A stretch of DNA of 64,000 bases from Agrypnia vestita (GCA_016648135.1 JADDOH010011212.1:21923-85922), one strand, 5' to 3'. Counted from the first letter of the stretch, positions 23,855 to 35,880 are shown. Made by a program: numbers and translations. The notes: generated by a model from the letters alone, not told the origin.

Positions 23855-24960
23855 CATTTTCAACAACAAAGAGATCCCAATTAGCTTAAAAAGCATTTGG
23901 ATCGTGCATACTGCCAGTGATGACGTGTGGAGTCGAGACGATAGCCCTTTCAAAGAATGAGTAGAAAAGCTCAAATGCACACAACGATCCATGGAGAGAT
24001 CCATGCTAGATAAAATTAGAAATGCATGAAATTAAGCGAAAAATGAACAAAAAAAACTTAACAGGAGAATTGCAAAGACGAATAGGAATGAGCTGGGCTG
24101 CTTTTGGCAAATTCAAATATATTTTTAAGAACAAAGAGATCCCAATTAGCCAAAAAAGAAAATCTTTAAATCGTGCATACTGCCAGTGATAACATTTGGA
24201 GTGGAGACAATGGCCTTTACAAAGAAACGTGTAGAAAAGCTCAAATGCACCCAACGACCCGTGGAGAACGTTTGAATACGGAATGTGAAATGGATAAGTT
24301 AAGGTGGGAAAGACCGTTTCTGGAAGGAAAGAAAGGTCAGAAGGAAAGCACGCTCTTACCTTTGTCCTTTTGGTCCAGGTCGAAGGAACAACGCTGGTTT
24401 TTCCCTTATCAGAAGGGCAGTAGCTCAGGAAATCTTATGGCACCTTGATCCTTATCCGAAGGCTTTACAATCACGTAAAAGTGGGCACACAAAACTCAGA
24501 ACAAAACGCGTCCAGCAAACAAGACAGTTCAAAGTTGAATGGTAATGTCAAAGATAAAAGGTTTTGGTAGAGCGTGCACTATGAAAAGGTGTAGTAAGGA
24601 AGGTGATTGTGTTCAGTGACATCTGGTCCTGTTCATAAAGAACGAACATAGAGATCCGTGCTTGGAGTAAGCCTAAGAGATTTAGAAATGATGAAATTAG
24701 GCGCAAAACTAGAGTAGTGGATATCATAGACCGTGTAGCGAAGGATGGGCAGGGCATGTTGCAAGGCAGGATGCTACAAGATGAACTCCCAAATTTTGAA
24801 ATGGAGACCTTGGGAAAATAAAAGAGGCGTCGGAAGACCCTAAAAGAGATGGGCCGACGATATAGCCACTGTGGGGGAAAGAAATGGCTACAACTAGCTA
24901 ATAACGAGGAAGGATAGAAGGATATGGAAGAGACCTTTATTTAGCAGTAGAGAGATGAAA
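23855..24960 (+). pseudogene. RTE-type LINE reverse transcriptase remnant with a duplicated segment
   Basis: Several frames together show RRIGMSWAAFGKFKYIFKNK, then LGVSLRDLEM, and later KWRPWENKRGVGRP, KRWADDIATVGE and RKDRRIWKRPL. These are landmarks of the C-terminal half of insect RTE endonuclease-reverse transcriptases, ending just before the stop. A ~135-bp part (AACAAAGAGATCCCAATTAG onward) occurs twice, at about 23869 and 24131. Frame breaks and in-frame stops make it non-functional. Confidence 0.78.
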
Positions 24961-25308
24961 GAAGAAGAAAGAAGGAAGAAGAAACAAACTTATTTTTAAC
25001 AAATTTTAAAATAATATTAGAACTCATTTTATAATAATTAATATTCGTCAAAAAATTATATTTTAGACTTTATATTTCAGTCTGCAGTGACTGGTTTGTG
25101 ATGTTATAAATGTCGTTTTGATATCAAAAACTTAACAAGTCTTTTGTTTTCTTAAAAATGTTATAATGCTGGACCTCCACGGTGTCTATCGTGAAGGGCC
25201 GACATTATAATCCATGTATGCGTAACAAAATATTAATGTGCCTATTTTAATTTTAAACGGTTTATATACCATCACTTCACAACCGTTGGGTGGTGAAAAG
25301 TGATATTG

Positions 25309-25340
25309 CACCATCCTATATATATATATATATATAAAAA
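25309..25340. repeat. TA microsatellite
   Basis: A run of about eleven TA/AT dinucleotides near 25317-25337. Confidence 0.85.
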
Positions 25341-25439
25341 CATAGGAACCAATTTCTGTTTCCTATCTTGGGGCTTTATTGACAATTATTTATGAATTCC
25401 TTATTCTCCACATTCTCCTAAATCAACATATCACACAAA

Positions 25440-25740
25440 CAGCAATATTACTATTTCTGTATTTTGACAGTTGTAGTATGACATTGTGATGCCGCCAACT
25501 TTGACGTTATAAGTTAGACAGGTTTGAAATTAATTGATTCAATCAATTAGAAAGCACATATTCATAATTGTAAATAACTTAACGTTTGCTTACATTTTAG
25601 AGCTTTCTCAATGATTGAATTCATTATTTTTAAACCTGTCAAACTTCAAACGTCAAAATTGGCGGCATTACAATGTTATACATAACTGTCAAGATAGAGA
25701 ATTGCAAGCAATATTGCTTAGTTTAGAGTACGGCCGGAAA
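25440..25740. mobile_element. Rep-B foldback element, copy 1 (both arms)
   Basis: Left arm about 25440-25535 (AGCAATATTACTATTTCTG, TTGACAGTTGTAGTATGACA, TGCCGCCAACTTTGACGT) and right arm about 25620-25725 in complement. Right-arm copies also occur at 28140-28320 and around 39905-40548. The undisturbed ATTACAATGTTATACATAAC here is the empty site for the Rep-A insertion seen at 40028. Non-coding. Confidence 0.72.
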
Positions 25741-25999
25741 TAGACTGTAATATAGTATCACGACTAATTTCCAAAGGTCTAATCTGATATTGTAAAAGAC
25801 GTTAATATAAATTAATTGAATAATTATACGGGCATATTTTTTTTTATTTAATTTTTAATACAAATAATATTTTATTGCAAAGATAGCTAGCAAATAGTAA
25901 CAATTCAATTTTTTTCTCACCAAAAAGAATTATGTTTCTTGTGTGTGGTCAGGGATAATCATTAACAATCTAATAGGTAGTGTAATCTAATTTAATAAA

Positions 26000-27885
26000 C
26001 AATGAGAATTAGGTAATATTCTATTTATCCAATATATCTAAAATCTTTGAATAAGCTGTCAAAAGAGACTAAACTCAATCACAAAAGTCAATTCTACAAT
26101 AAATCCATTCGGGTTCGCTGGGGGAATATGCACACGAGACGCAACCGGAAAATATCCACCATCATACAAAGTTAATTGAACAAATCAAGTGATTGCATAG
26201 GTATCTTCATCGATTCGAGGGAAGTACTCGACAGTATCTCCCACGAACAGCTCCAAACGAAAAATATTAATCCATCTCGTCTATTTTTGAGTAGGTATTG
26301 GAGAATATCGTTTTCAGAATACGGCCGATAATCCAGTAAATGCTTATTGCTTACTCATCAAAGATAACTTTAAAGGTGGGTTGCACAGCAAATACTCGAA
26401 GTTTACCGAGCACAAATTGAATGTTCAATTTTAATGTCATTTTGTTATTTATATTATTCATGACGGAGAATGAAGTGAAACGCTCTTATTTAACCTTCGG
26501 GTACCGGAAGGTTGAAAATAGTATCGGGTCCAGAGTGGGGTACAAACGGGACCCCAGTCAAATTTTCGTTTTAATGAACTGTCTGTCTGTACTCTGTACA
26601 AATCTACACCTTTTGTCCAATCTGACACAAATTTTGCATACTTATTCTTTCGGACCCGGTGGGTAACACAAACGACATTTCCTTCCCCCCCTCCCTTTAT
26701 CCCTCACCATCCCTGTGACATATTTTCCATGCAAATCTGTACCATTCGACCCTGACTCAAATATTGCATATTTATGGTATACCCGACGGGTAGCATAAGC
26801 GATATTTCCCTTCCCTTTACCTCAGCCTCTCTCCCTGATATATTTTTCATACAAATCACCCATCCCGGCCTTCATTAGATGGAAACATTGTTTTTATTAG
26901 AGGTTTTGCAAAACAATGGAACCTTTGTTTCCCCCCACAAATTTGTTTTCAACTTAATCCTTAACCAGTTCAATGCCGGGTATGAACAGCTAGTGTTTTA
27001 TAGGATTTTTTAATTACATTTCTTATACAAAGCGAACAAAACTCTACTAAATTTGTCATTTTATAAGAAACCGTAATATTTTTGGGTCTCATAACTCACA
27101 AGCATCAAACTGACAGAAGCTTTGCAAGCAGAATGAAGTAACAGCATCGTACAGAATATTGCCGATTGTTTATAAGCATTATTGTTTAATTTTCTTTTGG
27201 TGTTGTATTCTTTGGTATATTTACGAGGATTACAAAGAATACCAGCTCAGTATCATGTACAATTATTAAATAGTTTTAAAAGTAAGATTTTTGGGGTTAG
27301 GTTGTGCCCGTCACGGAACGGAAGGGTTAAGACTATATTTTCCGTCAGGAGACATTTTCTATTTTTTCGACTTTAAATCAAAATCCATAGATAAATTATC
27401 AGCGTATGTAATATAATTTACCTACTTGACAAGATAGAGGATAAAGAAACGCATTGCGATTACACATTTAAAACAATTAAATTTAAAAAAAAATATATTT
27501 TACCAACTGTGGTTTTTCTTCACAGAAACCACAGGATTGTTGTCCGGAGTTCCCAATGACGTTGATAACCGCATGAGTGGTTGCATAGATAAGTGTCTTA
27601 TTTGATCACTGCAATCTTGCGTAACACATCAAAAGATTCGCGCCAATTTTGTCTGTTGATAAAACTTCCACGACAAAATATTATAATAATTATAATTATT
27701 TATTTTTTTTGTTTGCACATTTATAGATGACAAATATTTTATAGTGTTTACAAATATGTATATGTGAAATATGTATATATTCATCATTGTTGCTGAGAAT
27801 CTTGGCAGCCAAGTAAACACTACATTTTATGCCCTGCCTGCTACACTAGTATTTTACTGTATTATAGCAGACAGTGCTTTTCCAG
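26000..27885. other. No gene recognised; possible Helitron-like 3' end at 26993
   Basis: At 26973-26993, ATGCCGGGTATGAACAGCTAG followed by T resembles the 3' terminus of Helitron-type insect repeats. Pyrimidine-rich repeated phrases at 26640-26860 (two ~130-bp similar blocks with AAATTTTGCATA / AAATATTGCATA) suggest an internally duplicated element. The 5' boundary was not found. The remainder is AT-rich. Confidence 0.35.
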
Positions 27886-28092
27886 TAGGTATATTCCTGC
27901 CTTGATTATGAGTCGAAAATGTTCAAGCTATCATGACCTCATATCAATAGTTATGAAAATATGCGACGTCAAAGTTTGCATTTTATCTCAATATTTCTGA
28001 CTTAATTTTTGTAAAACGTTGGACTATCATTACAGTAACTTATATCGATTACGAAAAATTCATTCGTTTCAATACAAGTTAAATAAAATGAT
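27886..28092. mobile_element. Rep-A foldback MITE, single arm (truncated)
   Basis: One arm only: TGCCTTGATTATGAGTCGAA through ATTTCTGACTTAATTTTTGT to TAAAATGATAACT. The opposite arm is missing and the sequence runs directly into a Rep-B arm. Confidence 0.7.
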
Positions 28093-28099
28093 AACTAAC

Positions 28100-28320
28100 G
28101 TTTAAGTTATTCACAAATTGTGAAATTACGTTAAGTTATTCACAATTTGTGAATAACTTAATGTTTGTTTACGTTTTTGGGCTTTCTCGTTGATTGAATT
28201 CATTAATATCAAACCTGTCAATCTTAAAACGACAAATTGACGATATTACAATGTTATACAATAACTGTCAAGATACTGAAATAGCAATATTTCTTATTTC
28301 AGAATACGGTCGATTATACG
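28100..28320. mobile_element. Rep-B foldback arm, copy 2
   Basis: AGTTATTCACAAATTGTG and CACAATTTGTGAATAACTT form a local inverted repeat. The arm GATTGAATTCATTAATATCA to TAACTGTCAAGATACTGAAA follows, matching 25605-25725. It ends TTCAGAATACGGTCGATTA, a shared terminus. The Rep-A target site is intact here too (ACAATGTTATACAATAAC). Confidence 0.65.
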
Positions 28321-29639
28321 AATAAATCTTGGCCCAAAAAAAAATATAATAATTAATTATCAACAAATTTAATAATAGTCTTAATTCTATAGCACAGACA
28401 TTAACAAAAATACGTAAATTGGAGAGTGAATAAAAGAAAACATGTAAAAGTAGTTGAAAAGATTAAAATACATGTTCATATAAGTAGGAGATTTTTCAAA
28501 TTTTTCTTATATCGTGGCCTTTACAAGGTTTCTTGCATGCTCTCTTCCCTTTTCATGGAGCCAGAATTTCACTTTTGAAGAAAAATATGCGAGACTATGG
28601 CTACAACTTTTTAGTTTTGTATTTAGAATATTGAATATTTTTGGAGCTTGGAAGAGACGAAAGCTTTGTGAAAAGGTTTTGGTGAATTTTGGTACGAGAT
28701 AGTCATAGTTCACCTGTGCCCTTGTTTAGTGAGAGTGAGTTATTTGTTGGTGATCTTGTCTGTGTCGGAAAAAGTATTTTAAGGTGTTAAGTGAATATAT
28801 CCGATTGACATCCAGGACGTGACATTCTCTGAAGAGTTCGTCTGAAGGAAAACGAAATGGCTTTTTATGAAAAACTCTCAATACCATTTTCTGGACTTGG
28901 CTTAAATAACCTAGTAATATAGTACAAAAGATTCGCACGAACAAAGATTCACGCGACAAAACATTTTAAAATGTTTTTATTATTTGTGTACGAGCTTTAA
29001 ATAAATTTGTGAATTTATAATGGTGACTAAATCATTGAATACTCTTTCGCAAATTCATAAAAACTCGATCAAATCAGTACACGAAAATATTTCCCCCCTA
29101 TTCTTAGAATACCAAGATAGTTGCACATCATGATGATGCACTCAAAAATAGACGGGACGTACTTACGTACTCGTACTATGGGGTATGAACTTATTATGTA
29201 TGCTTATATTACAAGCTGTGAACTTATTATGTACGCTTATAGGCAGTTTCTATTAGAAATGTCTAGGCATGTATTAAATTTGAATATTTTTATCATTGAA
29301 AAAATTTTGATATTTGGACACTTTGTAAAAATATATTTTTAGATAGGTATGTGTAAAACAAATTATTTTCTACCCAATTAAAAAAAACAATATTCCCCTC
29401 TGTGAAGAGTGCTTCGGGAGCGTCTTGCAAATTAAACACGTGGATAATAATTCGGTTTTATTTTTTATTACAGCCTAGTTCTGTCCATAGATAAGAATAT
29501 ATATTTCTGCCAGCAATGCGATTAGCTACACTGTAGAGGTAGTATGCACGCACCCGCCGCGCGGCTGCCGGCTCGCGAAGTGCGAGCGGGAGAGCTAGCT
29601 TCCCGTCTCACACAATATCATTAGGCATTTATTTTATAT
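28321..29639. other. No gene recognised; GC-rich island at 29545-29610
   Basis: Two overlapping ~60-codon open frames on opposite strands near 28507-28713 show no recognisable pattern. The island CACCCGCCGCGCGGCTGCCG at 29549 is sharply GC-rich and resembles those at 11930 and 12945. Nothing else stands out. Confidence 0.35.
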
Positions 29640-30010
29640 TCAGAATATTTTGAGTATGTCCAACATTTCAAAAAACACAACACTGGATTTTATCGCCAGG
29701 GGGAGATCAGTAATCAAGATGTATTATACATGTCTCATAGTGACGAAGCTATATTTTTATATGGAAAAGGTGTGGAAGTCTTTTTTGGTGTTAATAGGGC
29801 TTACAACCTATCGTACGGCTGGCTAAAGGGATCTCCAGTGTAATGTTAATAATTCGGAAGATTCTCATATACACGTATAAAGCATATTGCTTTAAACTTC
29901 AATCAAAATATAGATACCTAAGATACGCCCTATGGACACCCAAAAACTTCCATACCTACCTTCCCATATATAAATTTAGCTTCGTCTCTATGAGACATCT
30001 ATAAAATAAC
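29640..30010. mobile_element. Rep-C foldback element, copy 2
   Basis: The left arm starts TCAGAATATTTTGAGTATGT and includes CATGTCTCATAGTGACGAAG. The right arm ends TTCGTCTCTATGAGACATCT. The left end matches the complement of the right flank of copy 1 (near 22860), so this copy preserves more of the left terminus. Confidence 0.68.
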
Positions 30011-30380
30011 TTATTTTATATTTCACTTTATTTTTATTTAATTTGGGTCTCAATTAGCTTGTATGATATAAGAAGAACAGAGTATATGATGCACAAAAAA
30101 CTTTGCCAATTATAAGAATCCAATGACGAGCAGATACTAGTGAGAGTAGTAGTGCAATATATACAATATAAATATAAGTCAGTAAAACAATAACTAAATA
30201 TATAAAATCAATAAACTAAAAAATACATGGTAAATAAATTTCAGAGAGGACAGAGGAAAGAGGGAAGGGAAGATTGAATGGGGATTTATGGTCTACGTGT
30301 TGATGCTTCATTTGATTGCAGTCACTTTTGTGTTGAATGAATCAAGTTCTTTGTTGTGAGTATTGAAACGCAGGGAAGCT

Positions 30381-30644
30381 CTGTAGAGGAGTGTAATATA
30401 ATATTTGTAGAGGAATGTTATATCATATCTGTAGAGGAATGTTATATTATATATGTAGATGAATGTAAAATAATATCTATAGAGGAATTTAATATAATAT
30501 CTGTAGAGGAATGTTATATCATATCTGTAGAGTAATATAATATAATATATGTAGATGAATGTAATATAATATCTATAGAGAAATTTAATATAATATCTGT
30601 AGAGGAATGTAGTATAATATTTGTAAAGGAATGTAATATAATAT
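30381..30644. repeat. 24-bp minisatellite, 11 units, with 96-bp higher-order period
   Basis: Eleven consecutive 24-bp units of the type CTGTAGAGGAATGTAATATA+ATAT. Units 2-5 and 6-9 repeat the same order of variants (one with TCATAT, one with TATAT or a variant, one with GTAGATG, one with CTATAGAG and AATTT). This shows that a block of four units was duplicated. All frames contain stops. Confidence 0.9.
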
Positions 30645-30919
30645 TCATGACGTTTAAAATGACGTCGTGTGCAATTTTATACCATAGGAGTCAAGAAATA
30701 ATTTTTATGATACCGCAAAATCAATGATAATTGACCCGTTTGAACGGCTCTGTTAACTCGATGGATATTAAGGCTAATGGAACTTGAACAAAACGATAAT
30801 TACGTCGGACAACAAATTTATTTATATAAATATTTTTATATGTATGCGCACAATTATTGAATTTTGTCCACAGAGGAAAAATTGTGTTCTTTTTATTTTA
30901 TTTATTTAACAAACTGACC

Positions 30920-31300
30920 GTCAACAGGTCATCATTGACCCTAATAGATGGTCCTACAGTGACATTAGAGTACAAACTATAAATATTTTCTGAACTCTTT
31001 GAATGTGATATAATTACACAATACACTTTTTATGACAAATAAATCATCAATATGGTCTCAATGATAAAATAAATTGTAAATAATATTCAGAACAAAACAA
31101 AGATTATCGCAAATCTATAAATACAATTTAGGAATGAGTTCCAGATAAACAAGTTTTTGAACAATTCACAACACACTTTTTATGATAAGTTAATAATAAA
31201 TAATACATTACTGATAAAATAAATTGTTGATAATATTCAGAATAAAATAAAGACTATCACAAATCAATAAACACAATTTAGAAGTGAGTTTTAAATTAAC
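30920..31300. repeat. Dispersed repeat with an internal ~145-bp tandem duplication
   Basis: CTAATAGATGGTCCTACAGT near 30941 matches 17799 with few changes. Downstream, ACACTTTTTATGA through AATATTCAGAA and AAATACAATTTAGGAATGAG (31015-31140) recurs at 31166-31295. Non-coding. Confidence 0.65.
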
Positions 31301-31315
31301 AATTATTAATCGAGA

Positions 31316-31728
31316 TAAATTATAGAAGTCTCACATTTATATGGGAATCGTGTATGGAAGTCTTTATAGGGTGGCCCAGGGCTTACAAACTATATGAGTT
31401 GGCTTAAGTGATCACTTTACACAATGTAACGTTCACCACATCCACACACACACAACCACACAAGAAAATTATGACGTCCATAGATGTCGCCACTGCTAAT
31501 GATACCTAATTTTTAAAATGGAATGTGAAGCAATATTATTATATATATGATATATATGATATTCTTCCGAATTATTTAAAATATACACTAGAATACGCCT
31601 AAACATTATTAACCTACATTTTTAACGCCTTTTGTAGACCAGTTTATATTTTTAACAATATGTGTATATGTATAAAGACATAAATACTTTTATACAAATA
31701 GCTTCGACTCTGTGAGACTTTTATTATT
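31316..31728. mobile_element. Rep-C foldback element, copy 3
   Basis: Left arm TTATAGAAGTCTCACA, then GGCCCAGGGCTTACAAACTA and AAGTGATCACTTTACACAA. Right terminus CTTCGACTCTGTGAGACTT. A foreign-looking middle gives it a longer spacer than copy 4. Non-coding. Confidence 0.65.
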
Positions 31729-31742
31729 ACCCTTCATAAATG

Positions 31743-32604
31743 ATTATCCCTCTGCGGACAAAATCCAGTAATTGTGTTCTTAGAACACACCTACAGCGGA
31801 CACTTTTTACCGTCACGGACTTTCAAAGCTATTATTGTTCGTTACTATGTGACATTTTTCATCGGCACCCGTGCATTTTTCCCTTTATCGAATTATTTTA
31901 AATATTACGATAGGTTATCGAAGATATTATTGTACAGAAGTGGCTCAGTGAATCACGACCGTCGCGGTGACTGGTAGCTGCACCTAGTCCCAGAACTCTA
32001 GTCCGCCTGTAGTCACTCGAACTCTGGTTACCTCGCGCTGATCACAATCTCACCACAAACAAAAATAGAAAACACCGCATAACATAATACATAAACGAAA
32101 AATTCGTCAAGAAAATTATTTCGTAAATATTTCTAGTGTTTGGTTGACACTGACTACAAGTAAGAGGCATTTAAAAAAACTAACCTATAAAAACCGAGTT
32201 TTTATTACACTCCCTTTCTCATTAAATCAGGTTTCGTGCGTCTCGGGGTACTGTACGCGTCGGGGTCGTTTCTCGTTTGTAATGATTCCAATTTGAAAAA
32301 ACCATTAAAATTTCAAAATCCAAAATTAATTTTTTGAACAAAAATTTGTTTGATCATTTTTATCGTCGCCGCGAGTCTGCCTGCAAAGGTTCAGCTCGAT
32401 TGGATCACGGGTAAAGGGATAAAAATCGATCTAAAGTTTTTCCGGCAGACAACAAACCGCGGACGCTACGAGTTAAAAGAAAGGGAGTAAAAAAAAAAGA
32501 AAATGGGGACATCAGCTGATCTAAAATGAGAACAGATTCACAATCTTATTACATGGAGATATGTTCTAAGAACGCAGTTACTGGAATTTGTCCCCAGAGA
32601 GATG
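31743..32604. mobile_element. Element bounded by ~45-bp inverted repeats, containing Rep-D copy 3
   Basis: The left boundary ATCCCTCTGCGGACAAAATC, CAGTAATTGTGTTCTTAGAA is repeated in complement at the right (TTCTAAGAACGCAGTTACTG, GAATTTGTCCCCAGAGAGAT). Another end of the same kind appears at 30870-30890. It sits exactly between two Rep-C foldbacks and carries a Rep-D unit. It has no coding frame of recognised type. Superfamily unknown. Confidence 0.6.
32174..32495 (+). repeat. Rep-D copy 3, best-preserved ends
   Basis: ACTCCCTTTCT (32209-32219) and AGAAAGGGAGT (32478-32488) are perfect 11-bp inverted words about 260 bp apart. The leader CTAACCTATAAAAACC precedes the left word. The core CAGCTCGATTGGATCACGG is conserved. 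It lies inside the element at 31743-32604. Confidence 0.72.
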
Positions 32605-32607
32605 ATT

Positions 32608-32942
32608 AATTATAGAAGTCTCACAGAGACGAAGCTATGAATATGATAAACGTGTGTGGAAGACTTCTTATACGATGGCCCAGGGCTTACCTTAACCTGT
32701 ATGAACTGACTTAAGTGATCACTCTATCAAAATATGTTAAAATATATACTGGCGTATGACAGGAGTTAAAAAATTTAATAATGTGTGGATGTTCTTACGA
32801 TGGAATTGGTGAACGTTGAATTGTGTAGAGTGATCACTTAAGCCAGCTCATACAGGTGGTAAGCCCTGGGCCATCGTATAAAAGGACTTCCACATACGTT
32901 TATCACATTCATAGATTCGTCTCTATGAGACTTCTATAATTA
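32608..32942. mobile_element. Rep-C foldback element, copy 4 (complete palindrome)
   Basis: About 120-bp arms: AATTATAGAAGTCTCACAGA and GATGGCCCAGGGCTTACC on the left, with complements GGTAAGCCCTGGGCCATCG and GACTTCTATAATT on the right. TGATCACT near the inner arm ends is itself palindromic. The middle is unique sequence of roughly 90 bp. It is the clearest of the four copies. Confidence 0.78.
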
Positions 32943-33199
32943 TAGTGTATAATGTACAATGTATAATTAAATTTCAGACTACATTCATAATATCCGACTA
33001 AAGGGTATGTTAAAAAGAGAAGATGTTGAAGAACATATCGTATGAATGTTGACAAGTCAATCGAATTCAACCAAATGTAATTAATTTATGAATATACCAG
33101 TCATTTTTTTAATGGCAATAATACTCAACGCGATACGTTATTGCATACGTATGCACAATCATTGTCACACCTCTGGTGAAGATGCAACTTTAACTTACA

Positions 33200-33790
33200 A
33201 ATCTTCTTCTTTTTCTTCCTTTTAAAAGACCTATGTGGTCTGTTCTTCAGAGGATAGAGCCTCCTGTGAGGTGGATTCCCTTTTGGGAGGTCTTCCGTGA
33301 GGCTGATTACTTATGTAATGCAATGTAAGGGAGTCTGGTGCAGTCTATTCTCTGGACATGATGATGACCAGTCCCTCCTTCACTGTCTACTCTATTGTAC
33401 AATTTCCTCAGCCTTATGTATCTCTCTTATTCTGGTATTCCTCACGCGATCTTTCAGCGTCTTGTCTGCTATCATCTTCAGTGTCTTCATCTCGGAAGGC
33501 CTCAACATTTGTTTAGTCCTGATTATGTCTGCCCTTGCTTCAACGCCGTATGTCATTATTGGTCTTAGGAGTGCTTTGCAGACTCTCATCTTGTTTATAT
33601 ATACTTATAATATTATATTATAAAATCCTTATTCTTACGAATTGTGGATTTTAAAGCACATGAGAATGTCGCTGGAGATAACTTGGGCTTGTATTTTTTC
33701 ACACAGATCAGCTCCTCCAACCAGGTCTACGCCTAGATATCTGAAGGTGCTGACCTGTTGTTCTGTGGTCTCACAAATATTGACAAAATA
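33200..33790 (-). pseudogene. RTE-like LINE reverse transcriptase remnant
   Basis: Minus-strand frames give STFRYLGVDLVGGADLCEKI, then after a gap MRVCKALLRPIMTYGVEARA, MLRPSEMKTLKMIADKTLKD, RVRNTRIREIHKAEEIVQ and finally GRPPKREST. This is the order expected downstream of the YADD box in insect endonuclease-reverse transcriptases. A short region between the first two blocks is scrambled, and stops separate the later parts. Non-functional. Confidence 0.75.
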
Positions 33791-33843
33791 TGTAAAAGCT
33801 TTTATTTTATATTAATCATAATATAATAAGGTAAAGTCCATCT

Positions 33844-34310
33844 TCACTCCCTTTTTTTTAACTCGTCTGTCGAAAAAACTTTGGATCAATTTTGAACCCT
33901 TTTTCCGAGATCCAATCGAGCTGAAACTTTGCAGGCAGACTCGTGGCGATGATAAAAATGATCTTACAAAATTTCGTCTAAAAAAATTTAATAATTATAG
34001 TATAATTTTGGATTTTTCAAAATTTTAACGGTTTTTGCAAATTGGAAACCATACAAATGAGAAAGGAGCCCGACGCGTGTAGAAGGCGCGAAACCAGTTT
34101 CAACTAGTCTAACTCGAGCCGTCCCTATACCAATTATTACGTTTTCAATATTCTATAAGTTTTTAGGATAATAATATAGGTACATGGAATAGATTTTCCA
34201 CATGAACTTAAAGCAAGAGGAATGTGTTGATAGAATATCAAATTGGAAACAATTCAAATGAGAAAGGGAATATAATAAAAACTTGGTTATTATGGGTTAG
34301 TTCTTTTAAT
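33844..34310 (-). repeat. Rep-D copy 4, interrupted
   Basis: The minus strand carries the Rep-D core (complement of CTGAAACTTTGCAGGCAGAC) at 33846-34098. A second piece at 34237-34310 contains the leader (ACCAAGTTTTTATTATATTC in complement). About 140 bp of unrelated sequence lie between. AATTGGAAAC is present on both sides, so the break involves a small duplication. Confidence 0.6.
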
Positions 34311-35439
34311 ACTTCTGCTATCACGCTACCACTTACGTTTATAAAAATATGGCAGCGCTCAAGAACGCTATCAACACAGGAATCAACATTCTTTATTGTA
34401 ACTATGTTGACAAAAATGTGTTTTAATATTATGCTGAAAGAGCATTGTTATTCATTGTACACTTTTTTTGTAAATTTTTGTGCTCTTAGCGATAGTATAC
34501 TTTTAAAAAATTAGAAAATAAACTCTATGCATATTTTTAAAACGTGTCACACTTAAATTTCTTAGTATTCTTAGGTAAGATTCCCTCACAAATTGCGTAG
34601 CCCCCTGTTGATATCCTTCTTTTGAAAAATTTGCTAAACTAGACCTACATACAGTCTGCAAGCCGCTTCAATATAAGACCCAAAAGCATCTTTGATCCGC
34701 TCGACCATCGCATTCGCCCTATTTCATGTGATGAGGATGGGCGAAAAATTAAAGAATTTGTACCAGACAGATCTATCTTAGATCCATACAATTTTAGTAA
34801 AATGAAAAAATGCAGCACACATATCAATTATTAAAAATATCTCTAGTATGAAGAAATATGCGTTCAAATATGTACTATCCTTTTTTAGTATTTTCATTTT
34901 TTGATTATTTTATTAATGATTGAAACTGTACACATTTAATTTTTAACCATCCATATTCCAATGGTATAAAATGTTTGCTTCAAAACGAGCAATGATAGTT
35001 GAGAGAGTAGAAATATTCAATTAATTAATTGAATTTTAATAAAAAATTGCTTATATTGTAGATTTATAAATACGCATATAAATACACATATACAATATTA
35101 AAATAAGATTAATGTAGAAAACTAACATCAAATTATGTATTTTTGCATATTATATAATTTTTGTTACATATTTTTGCATAAAAATATACTAAATGCCCAT
35201 TACAATGAATGTTCTTGAATATTTCAGTCCACCGGTGAACCTACAGTAATATATTACTGTATAATTTAACGTCAATTAACGTGTTATTACTAATGTTCTA
35301 TTTATTTTTCGTGACACATTTCACACTAAAAGCCTCTGATATCTTATTTTATTTGAAAAATGGAAAATAAATATGAAATATCGTGACTAGGTCATTGCTT
35401 CTTATCTATCATGAGTAATATTTTTTAAGTAACTAACAA
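34311..35439. other. No gene recognised
   Basis: AT-rich sequence. Open frames at 34224-34514 (plus) and 34645-34827 (minus) show no recognised protein pattern. Confidence 0.4.
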
Positions 35440-35880
35440 ACCAACCATCATGCCTTTTCTCCGCAGGGGTAGGCAGAGAGGATACAACGCCATTTTCTTC
35501 TATCTTGGCACACCACTTTTGCTTCGGCTACATCATACATCTTTTCATGCATGCTCTACGGTTGTTGAGGCCTTTAACGGGGCCATAATCCAATATTTTT
35601 AGTATCTGATCGTGCCAGGTCTTTCGCGGACGCTCTCTATTCACACACTCGCCTCATATATTTTCCTAACCATCATTTCCTTGCTCATACGTTCTACTTC
35701 TTTATTCTATCTACCACGCTAAAGCCAGCATTACATTCACTTTTAATTTGTTCATTCCTTGCTCTTTCGTCCAAAGATTTTTAACGCATGCTCTTTAGTT
35801 ATCTACCGCATTCAGTCTACTTTTGTTCCCTTTTTGCCAATTCCAGGCTTCACTTCCATAATCTAATCAATCAAAATTGA
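35440..35880 (-). pseudogene. Degenerate LINE (RTE-type) C-terminal remnant, Lepidoptera-like
   Basis: In three frames the minus strand gives EVERMSKEMMVRKIYEA, RERPRKTWHDQILKILDYGP, GLNNRRACMKR and finally EAKVVCQDRRKWRCI, with the DNA phrase CTCCGCAGGGGTAGGCAGAG (plus strand) at its 3' end. That DNA phrase is one I associate with lepidopteran genomes. Frameshifts and stops make it non-functional. Confidence 0.65.

Noticed and set aside
30381..30644. CRISPR-like array
   Set aside because: The 24-bp units are contiguous with no unique spacers, and the context is eukaryotic; it is a minisatellite.
33297..33623. 108-codon plus-strand open frame with hydrophobic stretches
   Set aside because: Antisense to the RTE remnant, whose minus-strand reading has clear reverse-transcriptase landmarks.
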